Positions 35,874-45,427 are shown, numbered from the stretch's first letter. The stretch is 64,000 nucleotides of DNA from Fibrobacter succinogenes (GCA_902794535.1 CADBHQ010000007.1:1-64000); one strand, 5' to 3'. Made by a program: numbers and translations. The notes: generated by a model not told the origin, from the sequence alone.

Positions 35874-36704
35874 TTTCTTTCTTCTGGGGCGGCGCACAAT
35901 AAAGAGGCAGGCGCCAATCAGCACAAGGCTCACCGAAATCACCTTGCCCATCGGGAACGCTTCCGAAAATACGAGCACGCCGGCCAAAGTCGGCACTGCA
36001 GCGCCAACAGCCGCACTGAACGGAATAATGAACAGCGCTCGACCGCGAGAGAACGACACCTGCGAATACAAGAAAGCAATGCTATAAGTCGCAATATAAC
36101 CGAGTGTCCTAAAATCCAAAAGCAAGTTCGCAATCGAAGAAAGTTCAATGTGGTCCAAGTCAAAATCCATCGCGAGACTCTTGTAGAATGCTGCAGAAAG
36201 TCCAAAGCCTACGCCCATAATCAAGGAATCCACCATTTCGCGGTCCTTGACCCACAAGTGCGCCACAAGCGTTACAGCACTCAGTCCGCCGGCATACGCC
36301 CAAAGCATCCCGATATTCTGAATCGCAGTCGATTCACCCAAGTTCTCGACAGAGTAAAGAAGGCCCGCCACCACAAAGCAAATCGCAATCACAATGCGCT
36401 TGGTCAAAGCTTCTTTCAGAATGCAGAATCCCATGAGGGCGGTAAGCACCGGATTCAAGACCATCATCGGTTGCACTTGACTCAGGTCATAACGCGCCAT
36501 GGCAATGTAGTAGCCAAGCGTTGCAAGGCCAGAACAGCAAATTCCAAGCCACCAGAACTTATTAGTGATTACGCCCTTAAAGAATTCCCACGGGCGAGAA
36601 GTTCCGCCAGTGCGCTTGCCCACCGTAGACACACCCGACTTTTCGAGAATGTTCCCGCAAGCAAAAAGAAACGCAGGACCGATTGTCAGCAACAGGAACA
36701 GCAT
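35871..36704 (-). CDS. EamA/DMT superfamily transporter
   Basis: This 277-residue protein has about ten hydrophobic helices in two halves, with the paired motif MVLNPVLTALMGFCILKEALTKR in the first half and IIPFSAAVGAAVPTLAGVLVFSE in the second, as in drug/metabolite transporters. Substrate unknown; amino-acid, metabolite or lipid-linked sugar export are all seen in the family. It starts 3 bases after the lytic transglycosylase stop and closes the mlaD-ptsHI operon. Confidence 0.82.
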   Translation of the reverse strand: MLFLLLTIGPAFLFACGNILEKSGVSTVGKRTGGTSRPWEFFKGVITNKFWWLGICCSGLATLGYYIAMARYDLSQVQPMMVLNPVLTALMGFCILKEALTKRIVIAICFVVAGLLYSVENLGESTAIQNIGMLWAYAGGLSAVTLVAHLWVKDREMVDSLIMGVGFGLSAAFYKSLAMDFDLDHIELSSIANLLLDFRTLGYIATYSIAFLYSQVSFSRGRALFIIPFSAAVGAAVPTLAGVLVFSEAFPMGKVISVSLVLIGACLFIVRRPRRKK

Positions 36705-36707
36705 CGG

Positions 36708-39059
36708 CTAGATTCCGTCGTAAATTTCCTGGTAAATCCAGTAATTGCCCATGACGCGCTTCACGTAGTCGCGGGTTTCCCAGTAGCTAATGTCTTCGGC
36801 GCGAACATCCCAAGACTTGCCCTCACCAGCAGCCTGCCAGCGCTTCGTCGGCTTCGGGCCCGCATTGTAGTTACCAAGCACATACATGTAGTCATCGTTG
36901 TATTCGGCCTTCAAATCAATCAGGTAACGAATACCCAAACGAATGTTCATGTAGGCATTGAACAGCTGGCGAGGCTCGAAATTCGGAAGACTTTCCTTTT
37001 CGGCAAGCATTTTGCCTGTCGCAGGCATAATCTGCAAAAGACCGCAAGCACCTGCCGGTGACATGATTTCAAAATTGAAAATCGATTCCTGGCGCATCAC
37101 GCTGTACACAAAGAACGGATCGATGCGGTCACCGGAATGGAACTTCACCTGGTCCATATACGGAATCGGGTACAGGTAATGCAACACATCAATCGGCGGG
37201 GTCATCAGGCGGCGGCGATCGATATTGTTCTGAAACTGGCGAGCAAGGCGATAGCCGGCAGCGGTTTCGCCCATTTCATAGAACAGCTTGCCGTATTCGT
37301 ACAAGAAATCCAAACGTTTCGCATTCTTTTTGCGGGCTTCGTCATAAAGGGCGAAAGCCTGTTCGCTAAAGCCATACTGGAACAGTGTGCGAATGCGGTT
37401 GTAACGTTCCGGATTGTAAGTTGTATCGGGCTTGCCAATCTTCGGCTGCGAAGCGCGCACCCAAGCAAGCGTCTGTTCGGGTGCCATGAGCACGCCATGA
37501 GCATACGGAACATCCTTTTCGTTCATCAGCTTGTAGCCGACAAGCTTAAGACGGCTGCGGTGCGCATAGTAAGCCAGCGGGAAATCGCGAATACAGTCGA
37601 GGTATGCTTCGCGGGCCAGAGAATCTTTACCAAGTCGCATGTAGGCATCGCCCAAGAACATGCGGGCACCGCTACCGCTCCAAAGGAAGGGTTCCTTGGT
37701 CGCATCAATCAAGGCAGGAATTGCTTCAGCCCACTTTTCTTGCTTAAAGTACACAAAGCCAATGCGGAACTTGGCCCACTGGCGCTTGATATTATTCTTG
37801 AAGCGCTTGTGAGAAAGAGTCTTGTAGCAGGCAACGGCGCTATCGTACATTTCTTTCTGTTCGTATTCAAAGCCTTTCACCCACAAGTTGTTCGCGTTTT
37901 CCTTACTGAACTGGCTAGCATCTTGCAGGGTCGCATCCATCTTGCGAATTTCTCTTTCGTAGCGACCGGCATTATTGCGGTACAGGCGCAAAATAGACTG
38001 CATCCACAAGGGCCGCGCTTCCACGGAATCCAACAAGAACTTGAACTGCTTAATGGCTTCGTCATCGCGCTTAAGCGCACGCAAAGTCACCGCACGCTTT
38101 TCCCACAAAGTAATGCGGGTATTTATGTCCAAGGAACTCGGGGCAAGCTTTTTCTGCAAAGAATCTTCCGGCGGCGGGAGCGCTGCTTCCGGTGAAAGCG
38201 ATACAAGCATCGAATCCAGAACATGAATCGAATCGAGCAAAGAAAGGCATTCGCTTGCGTTATCCTTGGCGCACGCCATCTTGGCATACGCAACCTTTTC
38301 TTCCAAGGTCTCGGGAGCGCCACGCACCTTGCGGAGTCTGCGGATTGCGGCAAAGGCGGAATCCTTGTAGTTAGAGGCACTCGTCAAAAGTCGCAAATAA
38401 ATGCGCTTTGCTTCTTTCATCTGCCTGAACTGTTCCAAGTATTGGGCATAGCGATATCTTAAAGCCGCCGCATCATCAGACTTCGGATACTTTTCAACAA
38501 AGACCTTCAGGGAATCCGCATGAGCTCGGTCACTCAAGGAGGAGTCCGCCATCGCGGCCTCAATACGAAGCCTAGAAGCAGCGCGTTCAAAAGAGGCGTC
38601 CTGATCCAGGTTCTTATAAAGAGCGAGCACCACGCGCATGTTCTTGTAATCGCGTAACTTGAACAGCGATTTTGCCATGCGCAAGATAACAGCACCATCT
38701 AATTGAGCATCGCGACCACGCAGAGAATCGTAAGCAAAGTAGGCGCTATCCCACTGTTCCTTGTAAAAGAACTGGGCAGCACGTGCAAAGTCGCGCACGT
38801 TCTTAGGCTGAGACTTGTCTTCACTCAAAGCCTTAAGGCGGTTGTAACGCACCACCACATCCTGAAATTGCGAAGGCGGAATCTGTTCCAGACTTTCGTA
38901 CGGATTCGGGGGAGTAAACGGCATCGACGCAATCAAGCTATCCGTTGCTTGCGACGGAAGCGGACTCGGAGACGATGCTTTTACAGAGGGTGCCACAGAT
39001 GACGAATCCGCAAAAGCGAACACGCCTAAAAACACAACCAACAAAACAATCCTATACAT
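36708..39059 (-). CDS. Soluble lytic transglycosylase with TPR-like superhelix (Slt70-like)
   Basis: This 783-residue protein has a signal peptide (ending FAFA|D), about 500 residues of helical TPR-like repeats, and a C-terminal SLT domain. The catalytic glutamate is E658 in RQESIFNFE; SPAGACGLLQIMPATG and YNAGPKPTKRW complete the family 1 fold. Such enzymes cut the MurNAc-GlcNAc bond of peptidoglycan and leave 1,6-anhydroMurNAc. The order of domains and length fit Slt70 (somewhat longer). It starts 15 bases after ptsI, so wall turnover is cotranscribed with PTS proteins here. Confidence 0.9.
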   Translation of the reverse strand: MYRIVLLVVFLGVFAFADSSSVAPSVKASSPSPLPSQATDSLIASMPFTPPNPYESLEQIPPSQFQDVVVRYNRLKALSEDKSQPKNVRDFARAAQFFYKEQWDSAYFAYDSLRGRDAQLDGAVILRMAKSLFKLRDYKNMRVVLALYKNLDQDASFERAASRLRIEAAMADSSLSDRAHADSLKVFVEKYPKSDDAAALRYRYAQYLEQFRQMKEAKRIYLRLLTSASNYKDSAFAAIRRLRKVRGAPETLEEKVAYAKMACAKDNASECLSLLDSIHVLDSMLVSLSPEAALPPPEDSLQKKLAPSSLDINTRITLWEKRAVTLRALKRDDEAIKQFKFLLDSVEARPLWMQSILRLYRNNAGRYEREIRKMDATLQDASQFSKENANNLWVKGFEYEQKEMYDSAVACYKTLSHKRFKNNIKRQWAKFRIGFVYFKQEKWAEAIPALIDATKEPFLWSGSGARMFLGDAYMRLGKDSLAREAYLDCIRDFPLAYYAHRSRLKLVGYKLMNEKDVPYAHGVLMAPEQTLAWVRASQPKIGKPDTTYNPERYNRIRTLFQYGFSEQAFALYDEARKKNAKRLDFLYEYGKLFYEMGETAAGYRLARQFQNNIDRRRLMTPPIDVLHYLYPIPYMDQVKFHSGDRIDPFFVYSVMRQESIFNFEIMSPAGACGLLQIMPATGKMLAEKESLPNFEPRQLFNAYMNIRLGIRYLIDLKAEYNDDYMYVLGNYNAGPKPTKRWQAAGEGKSWDVRAEDISYWETRDYVKRVMGNYWIYQEIYDGI

Positions 39060-39074
39060 TCACACCCTATCGTG

Positions 39075-40895
39075 TCATTTCTTACTGCTATCGACTTGCC
39101 CCACAAAACTCGATATACCCAAGTCCCGAATCGTCTGGGCATACTTACCTAGCATAAAGGCATTCACGCTTTCAGCATCATCCATCTGCAACACCGTCAG
39201 CGCAGAATCACGCACATCTTCGAAGTTGATCGAACGGATGATTTTCTTGGTAGACATCACGCTCCACGGAGTCATCGAAAGTTCATCGACTCCAAGGCCA
39301 ACGAGCAACAGCACGCTCAACGGATCCGCACTCATTTCACCGCAAACCGCCACCGGAATTCCTTCGCGGTGAGCCGCCTGAACTGTCTGGTAAATCATGC
39401 TCAGCACTGCCGGATGGTGCGGCTGGAACATGTCCGTAATCAATTCGTTCGTACGGTCCACGGCAAGCGTAAATTGCACAAGGTCGTTAGTACCGATGCT
39501 AAAGAAATCCACTTCCTTGGCGAGCTTGTCGACAATCATCACAGCGGCAGGAACTTCAATCATCACGCCGATTTTTACCTTCGCGACTTTCTTGCCCTTT
39601 TCCTCAAGTTCCTTGCGGCATTTTGCAATGCAGGCCTTTGCACGACGCAGTTCTGTCATGCCCGAAATCATGGGCAAGAGCAGGCGCAGGTTTTCCTTGG
39701 TATTTGCAAGGAGCAAAGCCTTCAATTGAGTGCAGAAAATATCTTCGCGGTCAAGGCAAACGCGAATCGAGCGCCAACCCATAAACGGGTTCGATTCGTT
39801 CACCGCCGTAATGCCGCTCACCAGCTTGTCACCGCCGGCATCCAAAGTACGAATTGTCACCGGACAGGGGTACATGGTTTCAAGAATGTAGCGATAGGCA
39901 TCACGCTGTTCATCTTGAGTCGGAGCCTCACTCCGTAAGAACAAGAATTCAGAACGATACAGGCCGATACCGGTTGCACCGAAATCCGTCACCTTTTCTG
40001 ATTCCGACGGAAGTTCGATATTTGCATGCAGCGTGATATACTTGCCATCACGCGTCATCGGTTCCAGCTGACGCATCGTGAACAATTCACGACGCTGTCT
40101 TTCAAAGACTTCTTGGCGAGCGTGGAATTCCTTGATGTCATCCTGATTCGGATTAATGACAACCTGGCCGCTCGAGCCATCAACGATAACTGTATCGCCG
40201 GCCTTCACTAACGCAGCAAAGTTTCTTAAGCCAGAAACCAGCGGAATCTGGAGCGAGCGCGCAAGAATGGCCACGTGGCTCGTACGGCCACCCGTATCCA
40301 TCGCAAGCCCCGCCACTTGGCCGGGCTTGATCGACATCAAAAGACTCGGTAAAAGTTCGTGTCCCGCCAGCACAACGCCGTCTTCAGTAGCCACATCCTC
40401 GAGCACCGGTCCGGAATCTTCCATGGCCGCCATCAAGCGGTTGTACACGTCCCTCAGGTCGGCCGCCTTATCGCGCATGGCAGGCGAATCAATCTGTTCA
40501 AACTTATCAATGAAGGCGCCAAGAACCACATGAACTGCCCAACGGGCATTCTTGCGTTCCTTGCGAATCTTGTCGAGAACCCCATTCATCAAAGTGGGGT
40601 CTTGCAAAATCATCAAGTGCGTCGCAAAGATGAGGCTATCCTTCATCCCGGTGCGACTTTCAGAAAGTTCCTTAATCTGCGAAACTTCCTTGACCGTCTT
40701 GTGGACCGCTTTCAAGAAAAGCTGTTCTTCGTCCGGCAGACGGCTTTCGGGGAGAGTTTCCTCTACCACCGAGATTTTCCGGTTCGTAACCGGGAAAACG
40801 CTCCCCATGGCAAAGCCTGGGGATGCTGGAACGCCCGTCAAAACTGTACGGACTTGTTCCGGCTTTTTAGCAGGGTTCTTCGTTGAAGTGGTCAT
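39075..40895 (-). CDS. ptsI: PTS enzyme I (phosphoenolpyruvate--protein phosphotransferase)
   Basis: This 606-residue enzyme takes phosphate from phosphoenolpyruvate and passes it to HPr. The phospho-histidine is H207 in GGRTSHVAIL; the PEP-binding C-terminal domain shows IRTLDAGGDK, FYRSEFLF-like LYRSEFLFL and CGEMSADP. The ATG at 40893-40895 overlaps the ptsH end by 29 bases and gives a normal N-terminus (LTGVPASPGFAMG), slightly longer than E. coli enzyme I. No PTS permease is in the window. Confidence 0.93.
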   Translation of the reverse strand: MTTSTKNPAKKPEQVRTVLTGVPASPGFAMGSVFPVTNRKISVVEETLPESRLPDEEQLFLKAVHKTVKEVSQIKELSESRTGMKDSLIFATHLMILQDPTLMNGVLDKIRKERKNARWAVHVVLGAFIDKFEQIDSPAMRDKAADLRDVYNRLMAAMEDSGPVLEDVATEDGVVLAGHELLPSLLMSIKPGQVAGLAMDTGGRTSHVAILARSLQIPLVSGLRNFAALVKAGDTVIVDGSSGQVVINPNQDDIKEFHARQEVFERQRRELFTMRQLEPMTRDGKYITLHANIELPSESEKVTDFGATGIGLYRSEFLFLRSEAPTQDEQRDAYRYILETMYPCPVTIRTLDAGGDKLVSGITAVNESNPFMGWRSIRVCLDREDIFCTQLKALLLANTKENLRLLLPMISGMTELRRAKACIAKCRKELEEKGKKVAKVKIGVMIEVPAAVMIVDKLAKEVDFFSIGTNDLVQFTLAVDRTNELITDMFQPHHPAVLSMIYQTVQAAHREGIPVAVCGEMSADPLSVLLLVGLGVDELSMTPWSVMSTKKIIRSINFEDVRDSALTVLQMDDAESVNAFMLGKYAQTIRDLGISSFVGQVDSSKK

Positions 40896-41139
40896 TAAAC
40901 AGACTTTCCAACTGAGACGCGACCTGTTCTTCGTCTTCGCCATCAATTTCGAATTTGACTTCGGAACCCGCAGGGATTGCAAGCATCATCACATTCAAGA
41001 TACTCTTGGCATTCGCCTTCGAGCCCTCGAACACGATGGATATATCGCTCTTGGCTTGGCCGGTGATATCGACTATCATTCCGGCAGGCCTTGCGTGTAT
41101 CCCCAACTTGTTTGTTACCACCAATGCTTTCTCAATCAT
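40867..41139 (-). CDS. ptsH: HPr phosphocarrier protein
   Basis: This 90-residue protein has the active histidine H15 in GIHARPAGM and the regulatory serine S46 in AKSILNVMML, the site used by HPr kinase. Both are intact, so it can in principle be phosphorylated by enzyme I and by an HPr kinase. It starts 8 bases after mlaD and overlaps ptsI, whose translation is coupled to it. The lack of a sugar permease nearby suggests a regulatory PTS. Confidence 0.94.
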   Translation of the reverse strand: MIEKALVVTNKLGIHARPAGMIVDITGQAKSDISIVFEGSKANAKSILNVMMLAIPAGSEVKFEIDGEDEEQVASQLESLFNDHFNEEPC

Positions 41140-41147
41140 TGTTTTCC

Positions 41148-42068
41148 TCAGAAAAAATCCACGTTGATGTCTAGACCATCTTGTAAAATAATGCGCACCA
41201 AGCTATCCGCCGAATGGACAGTCTTGACCAAGTCGTCATGCAAGGTACGGTCGTTCAGCAAAATTCCCACCGTATTGTCCTTGGATTCAATCTTCTTTTG
41301 GACCTTCATGACAAGCTGATCCAAATGGTTCGTCACCGTTTCCAGTTCGCCCAGCAACTTGTCGGCGTTACCCATCACCTTTTCGGTGTTCGCAAACATA
41401 TTGTCGATTGGCGGTTTCACGCCATCAATCAAGTTATTCACCTTGACCGTCACCTGGTTCAAGCCTTCAAGACTCTTCCTAAGCTGCGGGTCAGCCGTAT
41501 TCAGCATCACAAGCACGCGGTCTTCCAACTTTTCGGCCTTCTCGAGCAGTGTCTTGAAGCGTTCCTGGAATTCCGGATTCACAATCGTCTGGTTCAAAGC
41601 TTGCTTGACCGATTCCAAAAGCACCTTCGTCGAGTCGCAGACCTCGCCCACAAGACCAAGAGCTTCGGCAATACCGGCATCGAATTGACCCGTAATGGTA
41701 TCGCCCGGGGCAAAGTAGCTTGCCGAATCACCCAGAATCATACCAATCTGACGTTCACCCATGATACCGATGTTCTGCACGCGAATTTCGGAATCCTTCG
41801 GGATTTTCACGTCGGTACGAAGTCTGATTGTCACAACCACGCGGTGGCCAGCCAAATCGATCGATTCGACCTTACCGAGTTTCACACCATTCACCTTGAC
41901 GGGGTCATCGAGCACCAAGGTACTCACCTGGGTAAACCGCAGATAATAGGTGTTAAAGGTTTCGCGAGGGTCCTTCTCGTTTAAGAAGAATATTCCAAAA
42001 ACAAGAATAATCAGGGCAAGGATGACCACCAAGCCTACTGAAAAATAAAGAGCCGAATACTTTTTCAT
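41148..42068 (-). CDS. MlaD/MCE family lipid transport protein
   Basis: This 306-residue protein has one N-terminal membrane helix (SVGLVVILALIILVFGIFF) and an MCE domain at about 38-120 (DDPVKVNGVKLGKVESIDL, NIGIMGERQIGMI), then a long helical tail. MCE proteins form periplasmic hexameric rings that carry phospholipids between inner and outer membranes (MlaD, with the MlaFE ABC transporter). The mlaE and mlaF partners are not in the window. It heads the operon with ptsH, ptsI, slt and eamA, and follows a terminator that separates it from trmH. Confidence 0.88.
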   Translation of the reverse strand: MKKYSALYFSVGLVVILALIILVFGIFFLNEKDPRETFNTYYLRFTQVSTLVLDDPVKVNGVKLGKVESIDLAGHRVVVTIRLRTDVKIPKDSEIRVQNIGIMGERQIGMILGDSASYFAPGDTITGQFDAGIAEALGLVGEVCDSTKVLLESVKQALNQTIVNPEFQERFKTLLEKAEKLEDRVLVMLNTADPQLRKSLEGLNQVTVKVNNLIDGVKPPIDNMFANTEKVMGNADKLLGELETVTNHLDQLVMKVQKKIESKDNTVGILLNDRTLHDDLVKTVHSADSLVRIILQDGLDINVDFF

Positions 42069-42103
42069 TTGGGTTTTAATCTAGCATTTTTTGCATATAA
42101 AAC

Positions 42104-42128
42104 AAAAAAAGCCCTCTTAAAAGAGAGC
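42104..42128 (-). terminator. Rho-independent terminator after the TrmH gene
   Basis: On the minus strand GCTCTCTT pairs with AAGAGGGC (one U-G wobble) and is followed by seven Ts. The wobble works only in the minus-strand RNA, so the terminator is directional and ends the M16-unknown-TrmH operon. Confidence 0.75.
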
Positions 42129-42149
42129 TTTTAAGGCTTGATTAAGGGG

Positions 42150-42803
42150 TTACTCGTCGATTCGAACAATCGGGCTGTTGTTCTCGATACCGTTCACATG
42201 GCGGTCAAGCCAGTCCAAAAGCAAAGCATCACGTTCTGCCTTAGGGAGCAAGAACTTTTCGCGGCCTTCCTTCTGCATGAACACATCTAGGTAAGTCATC
42301 AAAACGCCGCCAGCCACCGACACATTCATTGATTCGGTAATACCATACTGAGGCAGTTTGAATTCGTAGTCGGCATGGGCCAAAGTATCGGGGTGATTCC
42401 CATGGAATTCGCTCCCCAGATAGAAAGCGGTAGGTTGGCTCAAATCCAAATCCAGAACAGAATTGGTGGTATTCGTGCTCGCCACGGCAATCTTGTAACC
42501 CTTCGCGCGCAGCTTTTCCATGCAAAGCATGCGCTTTTTGTAAAGATACAGGCTCATCCACTTGTAACTGCCCTTCAGAATGGACTTATTCACACTGTAG
42601 GCATTGTCTTCTTCGATAATGTGAACATCTTGAAGGCCAAACACTTCGGCAGTACGAATCACGGCAGAAATGTTGTGCGGGTCGAACAAATCTTCGAGCA
42701 CCATGCAAAAGTGTCTGGTACGGCGATCCACCACAGACGTCAAAAGTTCACGACGGCGTTCCGTCACGCGTTCCAAAAGGGATTCCAAAGTTTCGTTCGT
42801 CAT
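42150..42803 (-). CDS. TrmH family tRNA/rRNA 2'-O-methyltransferase
   Basis: This 217-residue SPOUT enzyme shows the TrmH motifs: motif 1 LEDLFDPHNISAVIRTAEVFG, motif 2 FYLGSEFHG and motif 3 LPQYGITESMNVSVAGGVLM, which forms the knotted S-adenosylmethionine site. Its length and N-terminal ERRRELL segment fit TrmH, which methylates G18 in the tRNA D-loop. Other family members methylate 23S rRNA, so the target base is likely but not certain. It overlaps the upstream gene by an ATGA. Confidence 0.9.
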   Translation of the reverse strand: MTNETLESLLERVTERRRELLTSVVDRRTRHFCMVLEDLFDPHNISAVIRTAEVFGLQDVHIIEEDNAYSVNKSILKGSYKWMSLYLYKKRMLCMEKLRAKGYKIAVASTNTTNSVLDLDLSQPTAFYLGSEFHGNHPDTLAHADYEFKLPQYGITESMNVSVAGGVLMTYLDVFMQKEGREKFLLPKAERDALLLDWLDRHVNGIENNSPIVRIDE

Positions 42804-43834
42804 TTCTTTTCCTTGATAACCTGAAGGTCCTTCACCATAATAGGCACAGCCTGCATATCCTGCTCACGCTTTTGTTTGCGGGCTTTTTGCAGACGTTCAA
42901 AATCGCCAAGTTCCCAATGCGCACCGTTTACGACTTCTTCAAAATCCAAAACGTACTGCACGTTTTCTTCGGACTTGAGAGTCGCACTCTTAAGCATGGG
43001 TTCCTTATTGCCGCTAAAGTACATTCCTGACGCTTTCTTGATGTCGTTCACAATCTGCTCGATTTTCGTGTTCACAACGCTTCTGAACACCTTCATCTGC
43101 ATAATAGAATTGAGCACCGAGTTGCCCGGGAACACGATAGCAGTTAATTTGTACTTAATAATCTTGCCAGGCATTGGATCCATATCCAAGTACGCGATTG
43201 CGGTTCCATGGAGCGCCCACTTTAGGATTTTCGCATGGCCGTATCCAAAGAACAAGTCGCGCATGCCAAGCTTTTGTCCCGCACTATCCTGCAAAGCCCA
43301 GTAGAATTCGCCCGAAAGACTGCGGCCATTACTACCACTAAAGAATCGTCTGTTCGGGGGCGTGTATTCAAGCACGTAGTTTTCGTCAAGGTAAGCGTTA
43401 ATCAACTGCGCCGTAAACGGCATATTGTCAAACAAGAACTTGATTACGTTTTCATCAAGCGGGAGCGTTCCCGCATAAACGTATTCCACACGGTATTGGC
43501 GGCCAAGTCTCGCGTAAATTTCAGGAACCATCGGAGCCTTAGGGTCTACCTTGTAGCCACGTTTTTCAAGTTCCTTGTAAGGCTTGCAAAATTCTTCGTT
43601 GTACTTTACTTTGGGCCATGGATGCTTGTCACCCACGGAACAACCCGGATAATCAATATCCATGCACGTTTTGAGTCCAGAACACAGCGAGCGCACATCG
43701 TCTTCGTTCTGGAGGCGTTTGACCAAGTTGTGGCGAGCGAGCGTATCAGTCGCGAGAGCATCTGCAGCAAAAGCAAACACCCCACACAACAGGACCACAG
43801 TCAAAGACTTCGCTATGTATCCAAGAATCTTCAT
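42800..43834 (-). CDS. Exported protein of unknown function
   Basis: No family is recognised. The 344-residue product has a signal peptide (hydrophobic segment ending AFA|AD), four cysteines within residues 51-83 (CSGLKTC, GC, FC) that could form disulfides in the periplasm, and a later beta-rich region (YRVEYVYAGTLPLDENVIKFLFDNMP...). It ends with a charged KKK tail. The ATG overlaps the M16 gene stop (TAATG) and its own stop overlaps trmH (ATGA), so the three are translationally coupled. Confidence 0.75.
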   Translation of the reverse strand: MKILGYIAKSLTVVLLCGVFAFAADALATDTLARHNLVKRLQNEDDVRSLCSGLKTCMDIDYPGCSVGDKHPWPKVKYNEEFCKPYKELEKRGYKVDPKAPMVPEIYARLGRQYRVEYVYAGTLPLDENVIKFLFDNMPFTAQLINAYLDENYVLEYTPPNRRFFSGSNGRSLSGEFYWALQDSAGQKLGMRDLFFGYGHAKILKWALHGTAIAYLDMDPMPGKIIKYKLTAIVFPGNSVLNSIMQMKVFRSVVNTKIEQIVNDIKKASGMYFSGNKEPMLKSATLKSEENVQYVLDFEEVVNGAHWELGDFERLQKARKQKREQDMQAVPIMVKDLQVIKEKK

Positions 43835-45381
43835 TAATTCCTAAACTCCAGACTATCCTGTGGAATCACCGTGAACGGCTTGATGGCTTCAAGTTTTGAA
43901 ACAGGAGCGACAATCGAGGTGGTCATCTTGTCCATATCAAAATACTTCTTGACCATTGCCTTCACTTGGTCGGCCGTCACCGCATTAATTTCCTTTACAT
44001 AATCCAAATAGTGGTCGTAGGTCTTACCCAGCAGTTCACCCTTCGCAAAGATTACCGCCGTTGCTTCAGGACTATCGAACAGGCTCGGCAAGCTTTCAAT
44101 CAAAGCTTTTTTGGCCTGCGAAAGTTCTTCTTCTGTAGGTCCTTGTTCTGCAAATTCATTCACCACTTCGCGAATCAGTTTCAGGGCAAACCCAACCGAT
44201 TCCACCTTGGTCTGCAAGGCAATCGTTACCATGGCGGTGTCGCGATAATCGTTTCCCACCGAGCTGTACACGCTGTATGCCAAGCCTTCATCGCTACGTA
44301 CGCGGTTCATCAAGCGGCTCGTAAAGCTACCACCACCCAGAATAAAGTTTGCCACCGCTGCCGGATAGTAGTCTGCATGCGGTCTACGCACAAAGGGCTG
44401 GTTCATCGAAATATTTGCCTGCGAAATATCCTTGTCGACCACGTAAATTCCGGGCTTTCTCACAAACGTAAGCGGAGTCGGTTCCTGGGCCACAGCCTTC
44501 GCATTCTTTTTCACATTTTTCGAAACAGCCGTTTTCCAACCTTCAAAGAAATCCTTGAGCACGACAACTATCGAATCCTTGTCGACATCACCAGAAAGTG
44601 CAAATATCACGCGGCCATTCCCATACACACCTTGTGCCAATTGCTTGACATCGGCCACAGACACCTTCTTGTAGTCTTCGGCATTGGCATCCCACAATCT
44701 CGGGTTCGGAGCGTAGTTCACTTTAGCCTTCAACGCCGAAAGTACCTTTGCCGGCGTGTCATAACGGCGATCGTAGGCCGTCAAGAAGTTTGCACGCAAA
44801 ATTTCAAACTGGTCTTTGTCAAAAGCAGGATCCGTCAGCACTTGCTTCGAAAGCTTCAGCATGTCAGCAAAGTCCTTAGACAAGCAATCGATATCGAACA
44901 TCGAAGTAAACGTGCCGACCGAAGAACTCAACCCTGCGCTAATGAATTCCAGGGAATCGTCCAAAGCCTTGGCAGAAATGCCACCACCGCCACCGCGACG
45001 GAGCATGCTCCCCACCATCGATGACGCCGCTTCGTCTTTAAGCGAAAGCGGAGCGCGCGGCTGTTCAAAATAGACTGAAAAATTCACGAGCGGCAAACTG
45101 CGGTCGCTTACAATATAGCCCGAAATACCCGGGGCAATCTCTACGCGGAAATCCTTCGGGTACGGAGCTACATACTTGTATTCTGGAAACTGGATGTCCT
45201 TATAGCTTGCAGGAATCGCCGATTCGGCATTTTTTTCTGCAACAGGGGCAGCCGAATCAGTCTGCGCAGCCGGTACAGGCTCCGTCTGCGGTTCCGGCGA
45301 ACCCGAACAAGCATTCAAGGCAAACACTGTCGCTACCGACGTCGCCGTCAAAAAGAGAACTTTCAAATCAAACTTCATCAT
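43834..45381 (-). CDS. M16 family peptidase homologue lacking the zinc motif (lipoprotein)
   Basis: This ~515-residue lipoprotein (lipobox FALNA|C) has the two-half M16 fold: the C-terminal half keeps RRPHADYYPAAVANFILGG and NRVRSDEGLAYSVYS with the substrate-binding Arg/Tyr. At the place of the catalytic HxxEH motif it reads DEAASSMVGSMLRRGGGGG, so zinc-binding residues are absent. Such non-catalytic subunits pair with an active M16 partner (as in the YmxG/PqqL-like or mitochondrial MPP pairs), but no partner lies in the window. I chose the ATG at 45379-45381, five bases after a TATCTT box. Confidence 0.85.
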   Translation of the reverse strand: MMKFDLKVLFLTATSVATVFALNACSGSPEPQTEPVPAAQTDSAAPVAEKNAESAIPASYKDIQFPEYKYVAPYPKDFRVEIAPGISGYIVSDRSLPLVNFSVYFEQPRAPLSLKDEAASSMVGSMLRRGGGGGISAKALDDSLEFISAGLSSSVGTFTSMFDIDCLSKDFADMLKLSKQVLTDPAFDKDQFEILRANFLTAYDRRYDTPAKVLSALKAKVNYAPNPRLWDANAEDYKKVSVADVKQLAQGVYGNGRVIFALSGDVDKDSIVVVLKDFFEGWKTAVSKNVKKNAKAVAQEPTPLTFVRKPGIYVVDKDISQANISMNQPFVRRPHADYYPAAVANFILGGGSFTSRLMNRVRSDEGLAYSVYSSVGNDYRDTAMVTIALQTKVESVGFALKLIREVVNEFAEQGPTEEELSQAKKALIESLPSLFDSPEATAVIFAKGELLGKTYDHYLDYVKEINAVTADQVKAMVKKYFDMDKMTTSIVAPVSKLEAIKPFTVIPQDSLEFRN

Positions 45382-45386
45382 AAAAA

Positions 45387-45392
45387 AAGATA
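45387..45392 (-). promoter_or_regulatory. Candidate -10 box of the M16 gene (leaderless start)
   Basis: TATCTT on the minus strand ends five bases before the first ATG. The 59-base gap to the divergent gluQ gene must hold both promoters and contains no Shine-Dalgarno site for either gene. Confidence 0.4.
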
Positions 45393-45427
45393 GTAAATCA
45401 GAATATAACACCACACGGATTCTTTTC

